From Melioribacteraceae bacterium (GTDB taxonomy: Bacteria; Bacteroidota; Ignavibacteria; Ignavibacteriales; Melioribacteraceae), in assembly GCA_026983795.1 (NCBI GenBank), contig JALSTI010000147.1:1-55368 (forward strand): 55,368 nucleotides of DNA, given 5' to 3'. Positions 25,398 through 34,274 of this stretch are shown piece after piece. Position 1 is the stretch's first letter. The number at the start of each line of letters is the position of its first letter. The notes under the pieces were generated by a model. It ran no database searches, was not told the DNA's origin, and was given only the letters and a program-made list of their open reading frames with translations. Both the position numbers and the translations under genes were made by a program.

Positions 25398-26060
25398 CTA
25401 AATTTTATTGTTATTTATTATGTCTATAAATTCACTATAATTATCAACTATAAAATCCGGGTTTTCTTTCATTAAATTTTCTTTTGATCTGTACCCGAAA
25501 GTTACCGCACAAGTTTTTGCGTTTGCATTTTTTCCGCACTGAATATCGAGTTCTGCGTCCCCAACCATTAAAGACTTAGAGGGTTCAACTTTAAGGTTAT
25601 CGAAAATTAAAAGTAACGGTTCCGCCGAAGGCTTTATTGCAATCCCGTTTCTTCTACCCATAATTTCATTAAAATAATTATCAATTTTAAAATGCTTTAC
25701 TATCTTTTCTGCTTGGTCTTGTCCTTTAGTTGTAAGCAACCCAGTTTTAATTTTTTTTTGTTTTAATAAACTTAAAGTTTCCTCAACTCCGTTATAAAGC
25801 TTGGAATAATCGATAAAATCAAAATATAGATTTTTGTAAACATCAATAAAATATTCAATATCGTCAACATACAGATTTAATGCGTCGAACATATCTTTAA
25901 AATGATGTCCCAGTAAATCATAAAATTGTTGTGTGGGTATTTCAACTTTCTGTCCTAATTTTTCAAACGTCTTAACGGTTGCTTTATAAATATTTTCATG
26001 GGATTTAACCAATGTTCCGTCCAAGTCAAAAACAACGGCATCAATTTTTATATTTTTCAT
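25398..26060 (-). CDS. HAD family hydrolase, phosphoglycolate phosphatase-like
   Basis: A 220-residue haloacid dehalogenase-type phosphatase. Motif I is VVFDLDGTLVKS (D12 nucleophile, D14 acid/base). Motif II is near GLLTTKG (about 110), motif III lysine lies in AIKPSAEPL, and motif IV is MVGDAELDIQCGK. An alpha-helical cap follows motif I, as in phosphoglycolate phosphatase and beta-phosphoglucomutase. AAGGAAAAA precedes the ATG. It is divergent from the aldolase gene. Confidence 0.9.
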   Translation of the reverse strand: MKNIKIDAVVFDLDGTLVKSHENIYKATVKTFEKLGQKVEIPTQQFYDLLGHHFKDMFDALNLYVDDIEYFIDVYKNLYFDFIDYSKLYNGVEETLSLLKQKKIKTGLLTTKGQDQAEKIVKHFKIDNYFNEIMGRRNGIAIKPSAEPLLLIFDNLKVEPSKSLMVGDAELDIQCGKNANAKTCAVTFGYRSKENLMKENPDFIVDNYSEFIDIINNNKI

Positions 26061-26278
26061 TTTTTCCTTATTGATATAATTGTTATAATTGCTTCAACTA
26101 AAAGGAAAACAATATTTTCCAAATATTCTGAAGTTTAAAATAAAATTTAACAATAAAAATCATGAAATTACGGAGTGATTAGTGTAAATTGAATCTTTTT
26201 AATTTTTTCTCAACTTTGAATTAGTTAATTTTAAGCAAACAATTGAATTTTTTTACAAACCATAAATGAGGTATTTGC

Positions 26279-27325
26279 ATGATTGATCAAATTAAAAATT
26301 ATTTAGGGGACGAAGCAGATTCTCTTTTAAACTACAAAGCTAAATTCCCGAATGAACAATTAATTCTTCCCGGACCCGATTTTGTTGACCGTGTATTCAG
26401 GAATTCAGATAGACCCATCAACGTATTACGCAACTTACAATGGATATTTAACACGGGCAGATTAGCAGGAACAGGCTATCTTTCCATTTTACCGGTCGAT
26501 CAAGGAATTGAACATACTGCAGGCGCATCATTCGCTCCTAATCCTGCTTACTTCGATCCGGAAAATATTGTTGAACTTGCAATTAACGGAGGATGCAATG
26601 CAGTTGCTTCAACTCTGGGAGTATTGGGAATGACCGCAAGAAAATACGCTCATAAAATTCCATATTTGGTAAAATTAAACCACAATGAGTTGCTAACATA
26701 TCCCAATAAATATGACCAGATAATGTTTGCAAGTGTAGAGCAAGCTTTCGATATGGGCGCAGCTGCAGTGGGCGCAACTATTTACTTCGGTTCGCCGGAA
26801 AGCAACCGTCAAATAATTGAAGTAAGCGAAGCTTTTCAATATGCCCATGAATTGGGAATGGCAACTGTTCTCTGGTGCTATTTGCGTAATTCCGCATTTA
26901 AAGCCGATAAAGATTATCATGTGGCGGCAGATTTAACGGGACAAGCAAATCATCTTGGAGTTACAATTGAGGCCGACATTGTAAAACAGAAACAACCTGA
27001 AAACAACGGTGGGTTTACCGCTCTAAAATTTGCCAAGACCAATCCTAAAATGTACACCGATCTTGCTACCGATCATCCGATTGATTTAACGCGATATCAA
27101 GTTATAAATAATTATATGGGAAGAGCCGGATTGATTAACAGCGGCGGTGCTTCCGGCGAAAATGATTTCGGTCAAGCCGTCAAAACCGCTGTAATTAATA
27201 AGCGTGCCGGAGGAATGGGATTAATTTCGGGTCGTAAAGCTTTTCAACGACCAATGGATGAAGGAGTTAAGCTTTTACATGCTATACAAGATGTATATCT
27301 TTGTGACGATGTAACTATAGCGTAA
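26279..27325 (+). CDS. class I fructose-bisphosphate aldolase, archaeal/DhnA type
   Basis: A 348-residue TIM-barrel aldolase of the DeoC/FbaB (DhnA) type. Family features include [19 protein letters not shown] near residue 65, [16 protein letters not shown] near 126-141, and [17 protein letters not shown]. The enzyme interconverts fructose 1,6-bisphosphate with the two triose phosphates through a lysine Schiff base in glycolysis or gluconeogenesis. A single gene, expressed from the divergent promoter region at 26060-26279 and closed by the terminator at 27336. Confidence 0.9.
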   Translation: MIDQIKNYLGDEADSLLNYKAKFPNEQLILPGPDFVDRVFRNSDRPINVLRNLQWIFNTGRLAGTGYLSILPVDQGIEHTAGASFAPNPAYFDPENIVELAINGGCNAVASTLGVLGMTARKYAHKIPYLVKLNHNELLTYPNKYDQIMFASVEQAFDMGAAAVGATIYFGSPESNRQIIEVSEAFQYAHELGMATVLWCYLRNSAFKADKDYHVAADLTGQANHLGVTIEADIVKQKQPENNGGFTALKFAKTNPKMYTDLATDHPIDLTRYQVINNYMGRAGLINSGGASGENDFGQAVKTAVINKRAGGMGLISGRKAFQRPMDEGVKLLHAIQDVYLCDDVTIA

Positions 27326-27335
27326 AAATCAATTT

Positions 27336-27375
27336 AAAAAGCCGGTTAAAATATTCATACCGGCTTTTCTTTTTT
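27336..27375. terminator. bidirectional terminator after the aldolase gene
   Basis: AAAAGCCGGT pairs with ACCGGCTTTT around a 12-base loop, followed by T-rich sequence; the flanking A-run makes it usable from both sides. It separates the aldolase gene from the convergent lipoprotein gene. Confidence 0.88.
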
Positions 27376-27379
27376 ATTA

Positions 27380-27877
27380 TCAGAAAATTTTAAGCCGGTG
27401 TTTAATCGGTTTCCTGGTATCTGTCGTTGCTTTCTTGGCGGCTTTTTTCGAAAAATCCAATATTGCAGGCACTTGTAATCCTTCCATATCAATTACCCAG
27501 TTTAATGAAGCCGTTGTGCCGCTAATCGTATAATCGCCGTCTTGACTCGTTCCGTCATCGAATTTAAGCGTCAAGTGTTTGTTATCCTTAGTACTCCATG
27601 TACCGCTATCGGTTGATTGTCCGGATGAATCAATTGTTACACTGGAAAACTTTCCGTTGCTATTAAATGTAATTGTTATCTGAACGCCTGCTTCTTGTGG
27701 AGTTAGTGTAGAATCGTTTAACAAAGGAATTGTAATTTTAGTTAATACCCAACTTCCCACCAATCTTGAATCGTTTTCTGCCGTTGGTTCCGCGGGATTG
27801 TTTTGATCTTTCTTGCATCCGGAAAGTACTGCTATCATTATAGTAATCAAAAATAAAAATGGTTTTACTGTTTTCAT
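27380..27877 (-). CDS. lipoprotein with lipocalin-like domain
   Basis: About 165 residues from the ATG at 27877. An ATG four codons earlier lies within ATGGAGAAAAATATG, where GGAG is the Shine-Dalgarno of the start I chose. A lipobox (VLSGC, Cys21) marks it as a lipoprotein. The rest is a small beta-rich domain of the lipocalin-like type (LVGSWVLTKI ... NSNGKFSSVTIDSSG ... GTWSTKDNKHLTLKFDDG). No specific function. The basic tail (KKAAKKATTDTRKPIKHRLK) is unusual. Confidence 0.8.
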   Translation of the reverse strand: MKTVKPFLFLITIMIAVLSGCKKDQNNPAEPTAENDSRLVGSWVLTKITIPLLNDSTLTPQEAGVQITITFNSNGKFSSVTIDSSGQSTDSGTWSTKDNKHLTLKFDDGTSQDGDYTISGTTASLNWVIDMEGLQVPAILDFSKKAAKKATTDTRKPIKHRLKIF

Positions 27878-28048
27878 ATTTTTCTCCATAATTTTTATAT
27901 ATTTTTTCCAGAAAACATATAATAGAGTATAGAATTAAACAGAAAGCTTTTTAGCGGAAAAAGTTTATAAATGCAAATTACTAAATTTTATAACACAATA
28001 CATAAGTAAAAATAATTTATTGAAATCTGTTAAATTGTTTAGTAAATT

Positions 28049-28072
28049 AATTCGGAAAAATTTATCCGAATT
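28049..28072. promoter_or_regulatory. 24-bp dyad directly before the Rrf2 start codon
   Basis: AATTCGGA and TCCGAATT are perfect inverted arms separated by eight bases, and the second arm touches the ATG of the Rrf2 gene. Size and symmetry fit an Rrf2-type operator, so it may mediate autoregulation. A hairpin blocking translation is the alternative. Confidence 0.5.
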
Positions 28073-28504
28073 ATGACAGTAATATTTTCTAAAAAATGTG
28101 AGATTGGATTACAATCGGTTTTGTTTCTCTCTACGCAAAAAGAAGGAACGCTTTTCGATGCACGCAAAATCTCCGAAAAAGTTAAACAACCAAAAGAATT
28201 CGTTTCCAAAATTCTGCAAATTCTTACCAAAAGCGGAATTGTAGGATCAAAAAAAGGTAAAAAGGGCGGATTTTTCTTATCAAAGTCAGCTTCGGAAATT
28301 AGGTTGATAGAAATCGTAATAGCAATCGACGGAAAATCGGTATTTGAAAATTGTGTGCTTGGCTTCCCCGGTTGTTCAAACGAAAAGCCTTGTCCGGTGC
28401 ATGACGAGTGGGGAAAATTAAGAGAAGAAACTTACAAAATGCTTAGTAAAGAAACTTTGGCGGACCTTAAAATTAAAACCCTTAACAAACTTATCAGCCT
28501 GTAA
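28073..28504 (+). CDS. Rrf2 family transcriptional regulator with three-cysteine cluster site
   Basis: A 143-residue winged-helix regulator. The N-terminal Rrf2 core (ISEKVKQPKEFVSKILQIL, then KGKKGGFFLSK wing) is followed by NCVLGFPGCSNEKPC, whose three cysteines match the Fe-S ligand site of NsrR and IscR. NsrR senses nitric oxide with such a cluster. With a NapH-like protein and a HAO-like cytochrome downstream, sensing NO or nitrite and controlling those genes is a reasonable inference. A 24-bp dyad touches its start codon. Confidence 0.9.
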   Translation: MTVIFSKKCEIGLQSVLFLSTQKEGTLFDARKISEKVKQPKEFVSKILQILTKSGIVGSKKGKKGGFFLSKSASEIRLIEIVIAIDGKSVFENCVLGFPGCSNEKPCPVHDEWGKLREETYKMLSKETLADLKIKTLNKLISL

Positions 28505-28550
28505 AAAAACGACTATTAGTAATTTGATTATTTTACAAAAAAGTAATATC

Positions 28551-28580
28551 TTATAATAAGAATTTTTTATCTTATTATAA
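28551..28580. promoter_or_regulatory. 30-bp perfect dyad before the NapH-like gene
   Basis: TTATAATAAGA and TCTTATTATAA are perfect 11-bp inverted arms around eight bases, ending eight bases before the NapH-like ATG. It is a candidate operator or a leader hairpin. Its arms do not match the dyad before the Rrf2 gene, although spacer length and position do. Confidence 0.5.
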
Positions 28581-28588
28581 AAGCTCCA

Positions 28589-29647
28589 ATGGCTTTCATC
28601 AACAAAAACACTGCTCCCTCCGAACAAAAAAAACGGTTTATTGTACAATTATTTTTTGCATCGTTAACTATTTGGATTGGTGTTCAATTTTATCTTTTTG
28701 TTAATTGGTTAAATTCCGGCGGAACTACAACTTTTGTTGAACGCCCACCGGGTGTTGAAGCTTTTTTACCCATCAGTTCATTAATGAACTTGTATTATTT
28801 TATTTTAACCGGTCATATTAATCATGTGCATCCTGCAGGTTTATTTATTTTTATCGCAATTTTAGCCATCTCTTTTATTTTCGGAAAATCTTTTTGCAGC
28901 TGGGTTTGTCCTATTGGTTTTATATCGGAATTAATAGGAGATTTTGGTGAAAAAATAGAGAAAAAAATATTTAAGAAAAAAATTGTTTTGCCTAAAATTC
29001 TTGACTATCCTTTAAGAAGCATAAAATATTTGATACTTGCTTTTTTCGCATATTCAATTTTCAGCATGTCCGCCAATGCGCTCAATTCTTTTTTGAACAG
29101 TCCTTACAATATGATGGTCGATGTAAAACTATATAATTTCTTCGCTCATATTTCATTATTTTCATTGACCGTAATAACCGTAATTTTTGTACTCTCTGTT
29201 TTTATCAGAAATTTCTGGTGCCGTTATCTTTGTCCCTACGGCGCTTTGTTGGGAATATTTTCTTTGCTTAGTCCAAACAAAATTAAAAGGAATTCCACCT
29301 CGTGTATCAATTGTGATCTTTGTACAAAAGCATGTCCGTCACATATTAACGTAGCCAAGGTTTCAACCGTTATATCCGATGAATGTACAACTTGTTTAAG
29401 TTGTGTTGATGCATGTCCGGTTGAAAACACATTAGATGTAAAACCCGTATTTACAAAAACACAAAAAGTAGATAAAAAATACATTGGATTTGTTATACTA
29501 ATCATATATTTTTTCATTACCTCTATTGGCGTTATCTCCAACAACTGGCAAAATAATAAATCAAAAAGTGTTTATTTGCATTTATATAAAAAATTAGAAA
29601 CAATTGAACACGGCACACGTTCAGTTTCTTTTGATGTAACAAAATAA
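28589..29647 (+). CDS. NapH/MauN-type 4Fe-4S membrane protein
   Basis: A 352-residue membrane protein with about five hydrophobic segments. Two CxxxCP motifs at membrane faces (CSWVCPIGF near residue 103, CRYLCPYGA near 211) are typical of the NapH/NosR/RdxA family. Two ferredoxin clusters follow (CINCDLCTKACP near 239, CTTCLSCVDACP near 267). A last helix and a short tail close the protein. Relatives pass electrons from quinol to periplasmic reductases. It lies 30 bases before the octaheme cytochrome gene and is its probable electron partner. Confidence 0.88.
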   Translation: MAFINKNTAPSEQKKRFIVQLFFASLTIWIGVQFYLFVNWLNSGGTTTFVERPPGVEAFLPISSLMNLYYFILTGHINHVHPAGLFIFIAILAISFIFGKSFCSWVCPIGFISELIGDFGEKIEKKIFKKKIVLPKILDYPLRSIKYLILAFFAYSIFSMSANALNSFLNSPYNMMVDVKLYNFFAHISLFSLTVITVIFVLSVFIRNFWCRYLCPYGALLGIFSLLSPNKIKRNSTSCINCDLCTKACPSHINVAKVSTVISDECTTCLSCVDACPVENTLDVKPVFTKTQKVDKKYIGFVILIIYFFITSIGVISNNWQNNKSKSVYLHLYKKLETIEHGTRSVSFDVTK

Positions 29648-29677
29648 AATCTAACCTACAACTAAAAAGGAGAGCAA

Positions 29678-31129
29678 ATGAGATCAATCCTTTTTGCCGC
29701 ATTCGTTCTGGCTTTATGGTTTACTATTTTCCCGGCTAATACCGCCGCACAATCCAACTTACCCGCCAAATTGTCAGAACAAACCCAAACATGTATTGAC
29801 TGCCATGCAACCGAAACGGCAGCAATTTATCAGGAATGGGGAACGTCAAAACATTTCAGAGCAAATGTAGGATGTTTTGAATGCCATTCCGCCAACAAAG
29901 ACGACAAAGATGCATTCGAGCACGAAGGTTTCACAATTAGCGTTATTGTATCTCCGAAAGATTGCGCAAAATGCCACCCCAACGAAGTTTCGGAGTTTTC
30001 CGAAAGCCATCATGCAAAAGCCGGACTAATTTTAGGATCCTTGGATAATTTTTTAGCCGATATTGTGGAAGGAAACAATAAATTTTTCGGTGGTTCGGCA
30101 CTTACCGTTAACGGCTGTAAACAATGCCACGGCGGAATTGTGGAAGTTAACAAAGACGGGTCGCTGAAACCTACGGGCTGGCCGAATACCGGAATAGGAC
30201 GTTTCAATCCGGACGGAAGCGTTGGTTCCTGTACGGCTTGTCATCAACGGCATGCTTTTTCGGCCGAACAAGCAAGACGCCCCGAGAATTGCGGGAAATG
30301 TCACTTAGGACCTGACCATCCTCAAAAAGAAATTTACGAAGAATCTAAACATGGCATTGCTTACCGCGCGCATGAAGCTGACTTAAACATGGAAAGCAGT
30401 AAATGGGTATTGGGCGAAGATTATACCGCCGCTCCTACTTGCGCTACCTGCCACATGTCAGCCGTAAGAACCAAAGACGGCGACTTAATTCCCGTTACAC
30501 ATGATGTAGGTAAAAGAATCAGTTGGAATAATCGTCCTCCCGTTTCCGTTCGTCCCGAAGTATCGGACAAAAAATTAGGACTGGTTAAAATGTCGAAGGT
30601 CAATTGGAAAGTAAGACGGGAAAACATGAAAAAGGTTTGCAACGTTTGTCATTCGGAAAATTACGTGAATAATTTTTACGTTCAATATGACGGCGTAGTG
30701 GATTTATATAATTCCAAGTTTGGCAAACCCGGTATAAAACTCATGAAAATTCTTTACAACTACAAATTAATAACGGATACGAAATTTGACGAAGAAGTTG
30801 AATGGGTCTGGTGGGAAATCTGGCATCACGAAGGCAGGCGGGCAAGACACGGTGCTTCTATGATGGCGCCTGATTACACTCACTGGCACGGCCTATACGA
30901 AGTTGCAAAACATTTTTATATTAAATTTTTACCCGAATTGAAAAAAATCGGTGATGAAAATCTTAAATCTTCCGATCCTCAAAAAGTTAAAGGCGCAAAA
31001 AAATTGTTAGCCGAAATCGATACTCTTCTGAAACAACCCGAACACGTTTGGTATACGGGCAATTTGCCGCCCGAAGAGAAAGCGAAACGCAAAAAAGCTC
31101 AGGAAGAATTTAAGAAACGATACAAATAA
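29678..31129 (+). CDS. octaheme cytochrome c, hydroxylamine oxidoreductase-like
   Basis: A 483-residue secreted cytochrome. A signal peptide ends near residue 25 (NTAAQ) and eight CxxCH motifs follow, with first cysteines at 39, 66, 96, 147, 185, 205, 255 and 321. Heme number, spacing and the C-terminal block RARHGASMMAPDYTHWHG match the HAO family. True HAO oxidises hydroxylamine and has a tyrosine cross-linked to heme 4; reductive relatives lack it and reduce nitrite or hydroxylamine. I cannot assign that tyrosine by eye, but the NapH-like partner favours reduction. A strong Shine-Dalgarno (AAGGAGAG) precedes the ATG, and a terminator follows. Confidence 0.92.
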   Translation: MRSILFAAFVLALWFTIFPANTAAQSNLPAKLSEQTQTCIDCHATETAAIYQEWGTSKHFRANVGCFECHSANKDDKDAFEHEGFTISVIVSPKDCAKCHPNEVSEFSESHHAKAGLILGSLDNFLADIVEGNNKFFGGSALTVNGCKQCHGGIVEVNKDGSLKPTGWPNTGIGRFNPDGSVGSCTACHQRHAFSAEQARRPENCGKCHLGPDHPQKEIYEESKHGIAYRAHEADLNMESSKWVLGEDYTAAPTCATCHMSAVRTKDGDLIPVTHDVGKRISWNNRPPVSVRPEVSDKKLGLVKMSKVNWKVRRENMKKVCNVCHSENYVNNFYVQYDGVVDLYNSKFGKPGIKLMKILYNYKLITDTKFDEEVEWVWWEIWHHEGRRARHGASMMAPDYTHWHGLYEVAKHFYIKFLPELKKIGDENLKSSDPQKVKGAKKLLAEIDTLLKQPEHVWYTGNLPPEEKAKRKKAQEEFKKRYK

Positions 31130-31137
31130 TTAATTTC

Positions 31138-31182
31138 AAGAGATTACCTCAATGTATTTTGGTTGGGGTAATCTCTTTTTTT
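31138..31182 (+). terminator. terminator after the HAO-like gene
   Basis: AAGAGATTACC pairs with GGTAATCTCTT and is followed directly by a T-run. It closes the NapH-like/HAO-like operon. Confidence 0.9.
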
Positions 31183-31340
31183 TATTCACCGGACACCAAT
31201 TACCACTAAAACCTTTAGAAATTAAAACAACAAACCGGACAATCCCGTTAATTTTATAAATGAAAAACATATAAAATTTTATTATATTTGTTTCAGTTTG
31301 AGAAATAAATCAATAACAATAAAACGGAAGTAAAACTGAT

Positions 31341-31755
31341 GGTTCAAGTTGGGCAATTGCTACTCAGGAGGATTATGCTTGAGTAGAGGAAAGTCCGAAC
31401 ACCGAAGAACAGGATGCCGGGTAACGCCCGGGGATCAATTGCGCAAGCAGTTGATTACGGATAGTGCCACAGAAAATATACCGTCCCGGCTCGCCGGGAT
31501 AAGGGTGAAAAGGCAGGGTAAGAGCCTACCGCTCTGGTAGTAATACCGGAGGTCCCTTTAGGGAGTCCCATTTAGGGATCACGGCAAACCCCATCCGGTG
31601 CAAGGTCAAGCAGGAAGGGTCCCTCCGGGGAAGAGGTTGTTCGTCTCTAATCCTTCCGGGTAGACCGCTAAAACACGACAGTAATGTCGTGTTTAGATAA
31701 ATAATTGCCTTCCGGTTTTAACCGGAATACAGAATTCGGCTTATAGACTTGAACC
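31341..31755 (+). ncRNA. rnpB: RNase P RNA, bacterial type A
   Basis: The catalytic RNA of RNase P, about 415 bases. Conserved blocks appear in order: GAGGAAAGTCCGAACACC near the 5' end, ACAGAAAATATACCG, AGGGTGAAAAGGCAGGGTAA, GGCAAACCCCATCCGGTGCA and ACAGAATTCGGCTTATAGAC near the 3' end. The terminal helix P1 pairs GGTTCAAGT (31341) with ACTTGAACC (31747-31755), which sets the ends. recJ starts 26 bases later on the same strand. It processes the 5' ends of tRNA precursors. Confidence 0.96.
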
Positions 31756-31781
31756 ATTAGTTGCTTCCTATATGGAAGAAT

Positions 31782-33494
31782 ATGTTAAAAAAACGCTGGA
31801 CACTACAGGAACCGTCTCCCAAAAGCGCTGTCTTAGCTTTGGCCGATAGTTTAAATATTTCCAATATTTTAGCAGACCTTTTAATTAAACGCGGAATAAC
31901 CAATTTTTTTGAGGCTAAAAATTATTTTAGACCGTCGCTCGACAGTCTGCATGATCCCTTTCTGATGAACGGGATGGAAGAAGCCGCAACAAGAGTTATA
32001 AACGCCGTTACAAACAACGAAAAAATTTGCGTTTACGGCGACTATGATGTTGACGGTACATGCTCGGCTGCAATAATGTATTTGTTTCTAAAGGAATTGG
32101 ATGCGAATGTAGAAGTGTATATTCCGAACCGCATTACCGAAGGCTACGGTATTTCGAAAGAGAGTGTTGATTTTCTTAAATCCCGCGGTACAGATTTAAT
32201 GATTTCCGTAGACTGCGGCATTACCGCCGTGGAGGAAATTGGTCACGCTAAAGAAATTGGAATTGATACAATTATTTGCGATCACCATCAACCCAAAAAT
32301 ATTTTACCCGATGCTTTTGCAATACTAGATCCATTAAAACCAGGCGATGAATACCCGTTTAAATTCTTATCCGGCGCAGGAATAGCATTTAAATTAGCCC
32401 GCGCTATAGCAGATAAAATAGGAAGAAAAGATGTTGTTTTGGATTATTTGGATTTAGTTGCCCTTGCAGCCGCTGCCGATATTGTTCCGCTCGTAGACGA
32501 AAACAGAGTGCTGGTTAAAGAAGGAATTGATAAAATTAATACTAATCCCAGACCAGGCATAAAAGCTTTGATGAAAATTGCCAGAATGGAACCGGGAAAT
32601 CTTTCTGCAGGACAAATTGTTTTTACCGTTGCACCCCGAATTAACGCCGTAGGGAGATTAGGCGACGCACAAAGAGCGGTCGAACTATTCGTTACCGATG
32701 AGTTAAGCAGGGCGGAAGAACTGGCTAAAGTTTTAGAAGGCGAAAACCTTGAACGGAGAAAAATTGACGAAGTAACATTTTCACACGCTCTTGAATTGGC
32801 AAGGGAAGAAATGAATAACGAAGACAATCTGGGAATAGTTTTACATAACGATAATTGGCATCCGGGAGTTATCGGAATTGTTGCTTCGAGATTAGTTGAA
32901 AAATACTACAGACCGTCCATTATGCTTACCACAATTGACGGTGTTGCTAAAGGATCCGCACGAAGCATTGCCGGATTCGATATTTATAAAGCACTTCAAG
33001 AATGTAAAGACCTTCTGATTCAATTCGGCGGTCATAAAGCAGCTGCCGGCTTGGAGCTTTCAATAGATAAAATAGATGAATTTAAAAAACGGTTTAACCA
33101 AGCTTTACGCAAAACGTTAAACAACGACGATATCTACCCGGAAATTATGATCGATACAAAAATTTCACTTAACGATATTACGCCTAAGTTTGTTCGTATA
33201 TTAAATCAATTTGCCCCGTTTGGACCCGGTAATATGCGACCCGTTTTTTTAGCCGAAGATGTTTTCGTTAAAAGCTATCCTAAAATAGTAGGCACAAATC
33301 ATCTTATTACATCATTCAGCCAAAACGGCACCGATAGAGTTTACGATGCAATTGGTTTTAACTTAGGAAAATTTGCTAACATTATTGATAAAAATACAAA
33401 TAAAGTTGATATTGTTTTTACAATTGAAAAAATTGTGCGAAACGGAAGATCTTACCCGCAATTAAGATTAAAAGATCTAAGAATTAAAGAGTAA
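31782..33494 (+). CDS. recJ: single-stranded-DNA-specific exonuclease RecJ
   Basis: About 570 residues. DHH-family motifs are in place: YGDYDVDGTCS (about 85-95), SVDCGITA, DHHQP (about 166-170), RINAVGRLGDA and GGHKAAAG. RecJ degrades single-stranded DNA 5' to 3' in recombination and mismatch repair. I chose the ATG at 31782, with GGAAG a few bases upstream. An earlier TTG at 31761 lies just past the end of rnpB and lacks a Shine-Dalgarno. yebC, ruvC and ruvA follow, giving a DNA-repair string. Length is normal. Confidence 0.93.
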   Translation: MLKKRWTLQEPSPKSAVLALADSLNISNILADLLIKRGITNFFEAKNYFRPSLDSLHDPFLMNGMEEAATRVINAVTNNEKICVYGDYDVDGTCSAAIMYLFLKELDANVEVYIPNRITEGYGISKESVDFLKSRGTDLMISVDCGITAVEEIGHAKEIGIDTIICDHHQPKNILPDAFAILDPLKPGDEYPFKFLSGAGIAFKLARAIADKIGRKDVVLDYLDLVALAAAADIVPLVDENRVLVKEGIDKINTNPRPGIKALMKIARMEPGNLSAGQIVFTVAPRINAVGRLGDAQRAVELFVTDELSRAEELAKVLEGENLERRKIDEVTFSHALELAREEMNNEDNLGIVLHNDNWHPGVIGIVASRLVEKYYRPSIMLTTIDGVAKGSARSIAGFDIYKALQECKDLLIQFGGHKAAAGLELSIDKIDEFKKRFNQALRKTLNNDDIYPEIMIDTKISLNDITPKFVRILNQFAPFGPGNMRPVFLAEDVFVKSYPKIVGTNHLITSFSQNGTDRVYDAIGFNLGKFANIIDKNTNKVDIVFTIEKIVRNGRSYPQLRLKDLRIKE

Positions 33495-33509
33495 TCAAGG
33501 AGATTTTTT

Positions 33510-34241
33510 ATGTCCGGTCATTCAAAATGGTCTACTATTAAAAGAAAAAAAGCTGCTCAAGACGCTAAGCGGGGCAAGCTTTTTACTAAATTGATTAAAG
33601 AAATTACTATTGCCGCACGACAAGGCGGAGGAGACCCTTCGGCTAATCCCAGATTAAGACTTGCGATTGACAACGCAAAAGCCGCAAACATGCCGATGGA
33701 TAATATCAAACGTGCTATAAATAAAGGAACAGGCGAAGGAAGCAGTCAAAATTTTTACGAGTTAACTTACGAGGGCTACGGTCCCGGCGGAATTGCAATA
33801 TTGGTTGAAAGCGTAACTGACAATAAAAACAGAACCGTTGCCGAAGTCAGGCATTTATTAAGTAAATACGGCGGAAGTCTTGGCGAATCGGGATCGGTTG
33901 CCTGGATGTTCGATAAAAAAGGAATTATTACTCTTCCCAAACAAGATAAATCCGAAGATGAAGTGTTGGAAATTGTTTTGGAAGCCGGTGCGGAAGATTT
34001 GCAAACCGAAGACGAATTTTTTGAAGTTACTACCGCAGTAGAAGATTTTGAAAACGTGCGCAAAGCTTTGCAAGATGCAAACCTTAACGTTGAAAATGCA
34101 TCTCTTCAATGGATAGCTAAAAATACAGTTGAAATTAGCGGCGAACACGCCGAAAAAGCAATGAAATTAATAGACGCGCTGGAAGATAACGACGACGTAC
34201 AAAATGTTTATACTAATGCCGACTTTGTTGATGTTGAGTAA
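33510..34241 (+). CDS. yebC: YebC/PmpR family DNA-binding regulatory protein
   Basis: A 243-residue protein with the hallmark opening MSGHSKWSTIKRKKAAQDAK and the GxGE-type motif GTGEGSSQNFYELTYEGYGP. Family members are DNA-binding regulators, and newer work on homologues links them to translation of proline-rich stretches. The gene sits between recJ (15 bases upstream) and ruvC, the usual place for yebC. AAGGAG precedes the ATG. Confidence 0.95.
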   Translation: MSGHSKWSTIKRKKAAQDAKRGKLFTKLIKEITIAARQGGGDPSANPRLRLAIDNAKAANMPMDNIKRAINKGTGEGSSQNFYELTYEGYGPGGIAILVESVTDNKNRTVAEVRHLLSKYGGSLGESGSVAWMFDKKGIITLPKQDKSEDEVLEIVLEAGAEDLQTEDEFFEVTTAVEDFENVRKALQDANLNVENASLQWIAKNTVEISGEHAEKAMKLIDALEDNDDVQNVYTNADFVDVE

Positions 34242-34274
34242 ATTTATTTTTTCTCAAATAAAACCGGTTCGTTG

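Noticed and set aside
31349-31540. Open frame inside 31349-31540
   Set aside because: The stretch is the conserved body of RNase P RNA, so the frame is incidental.
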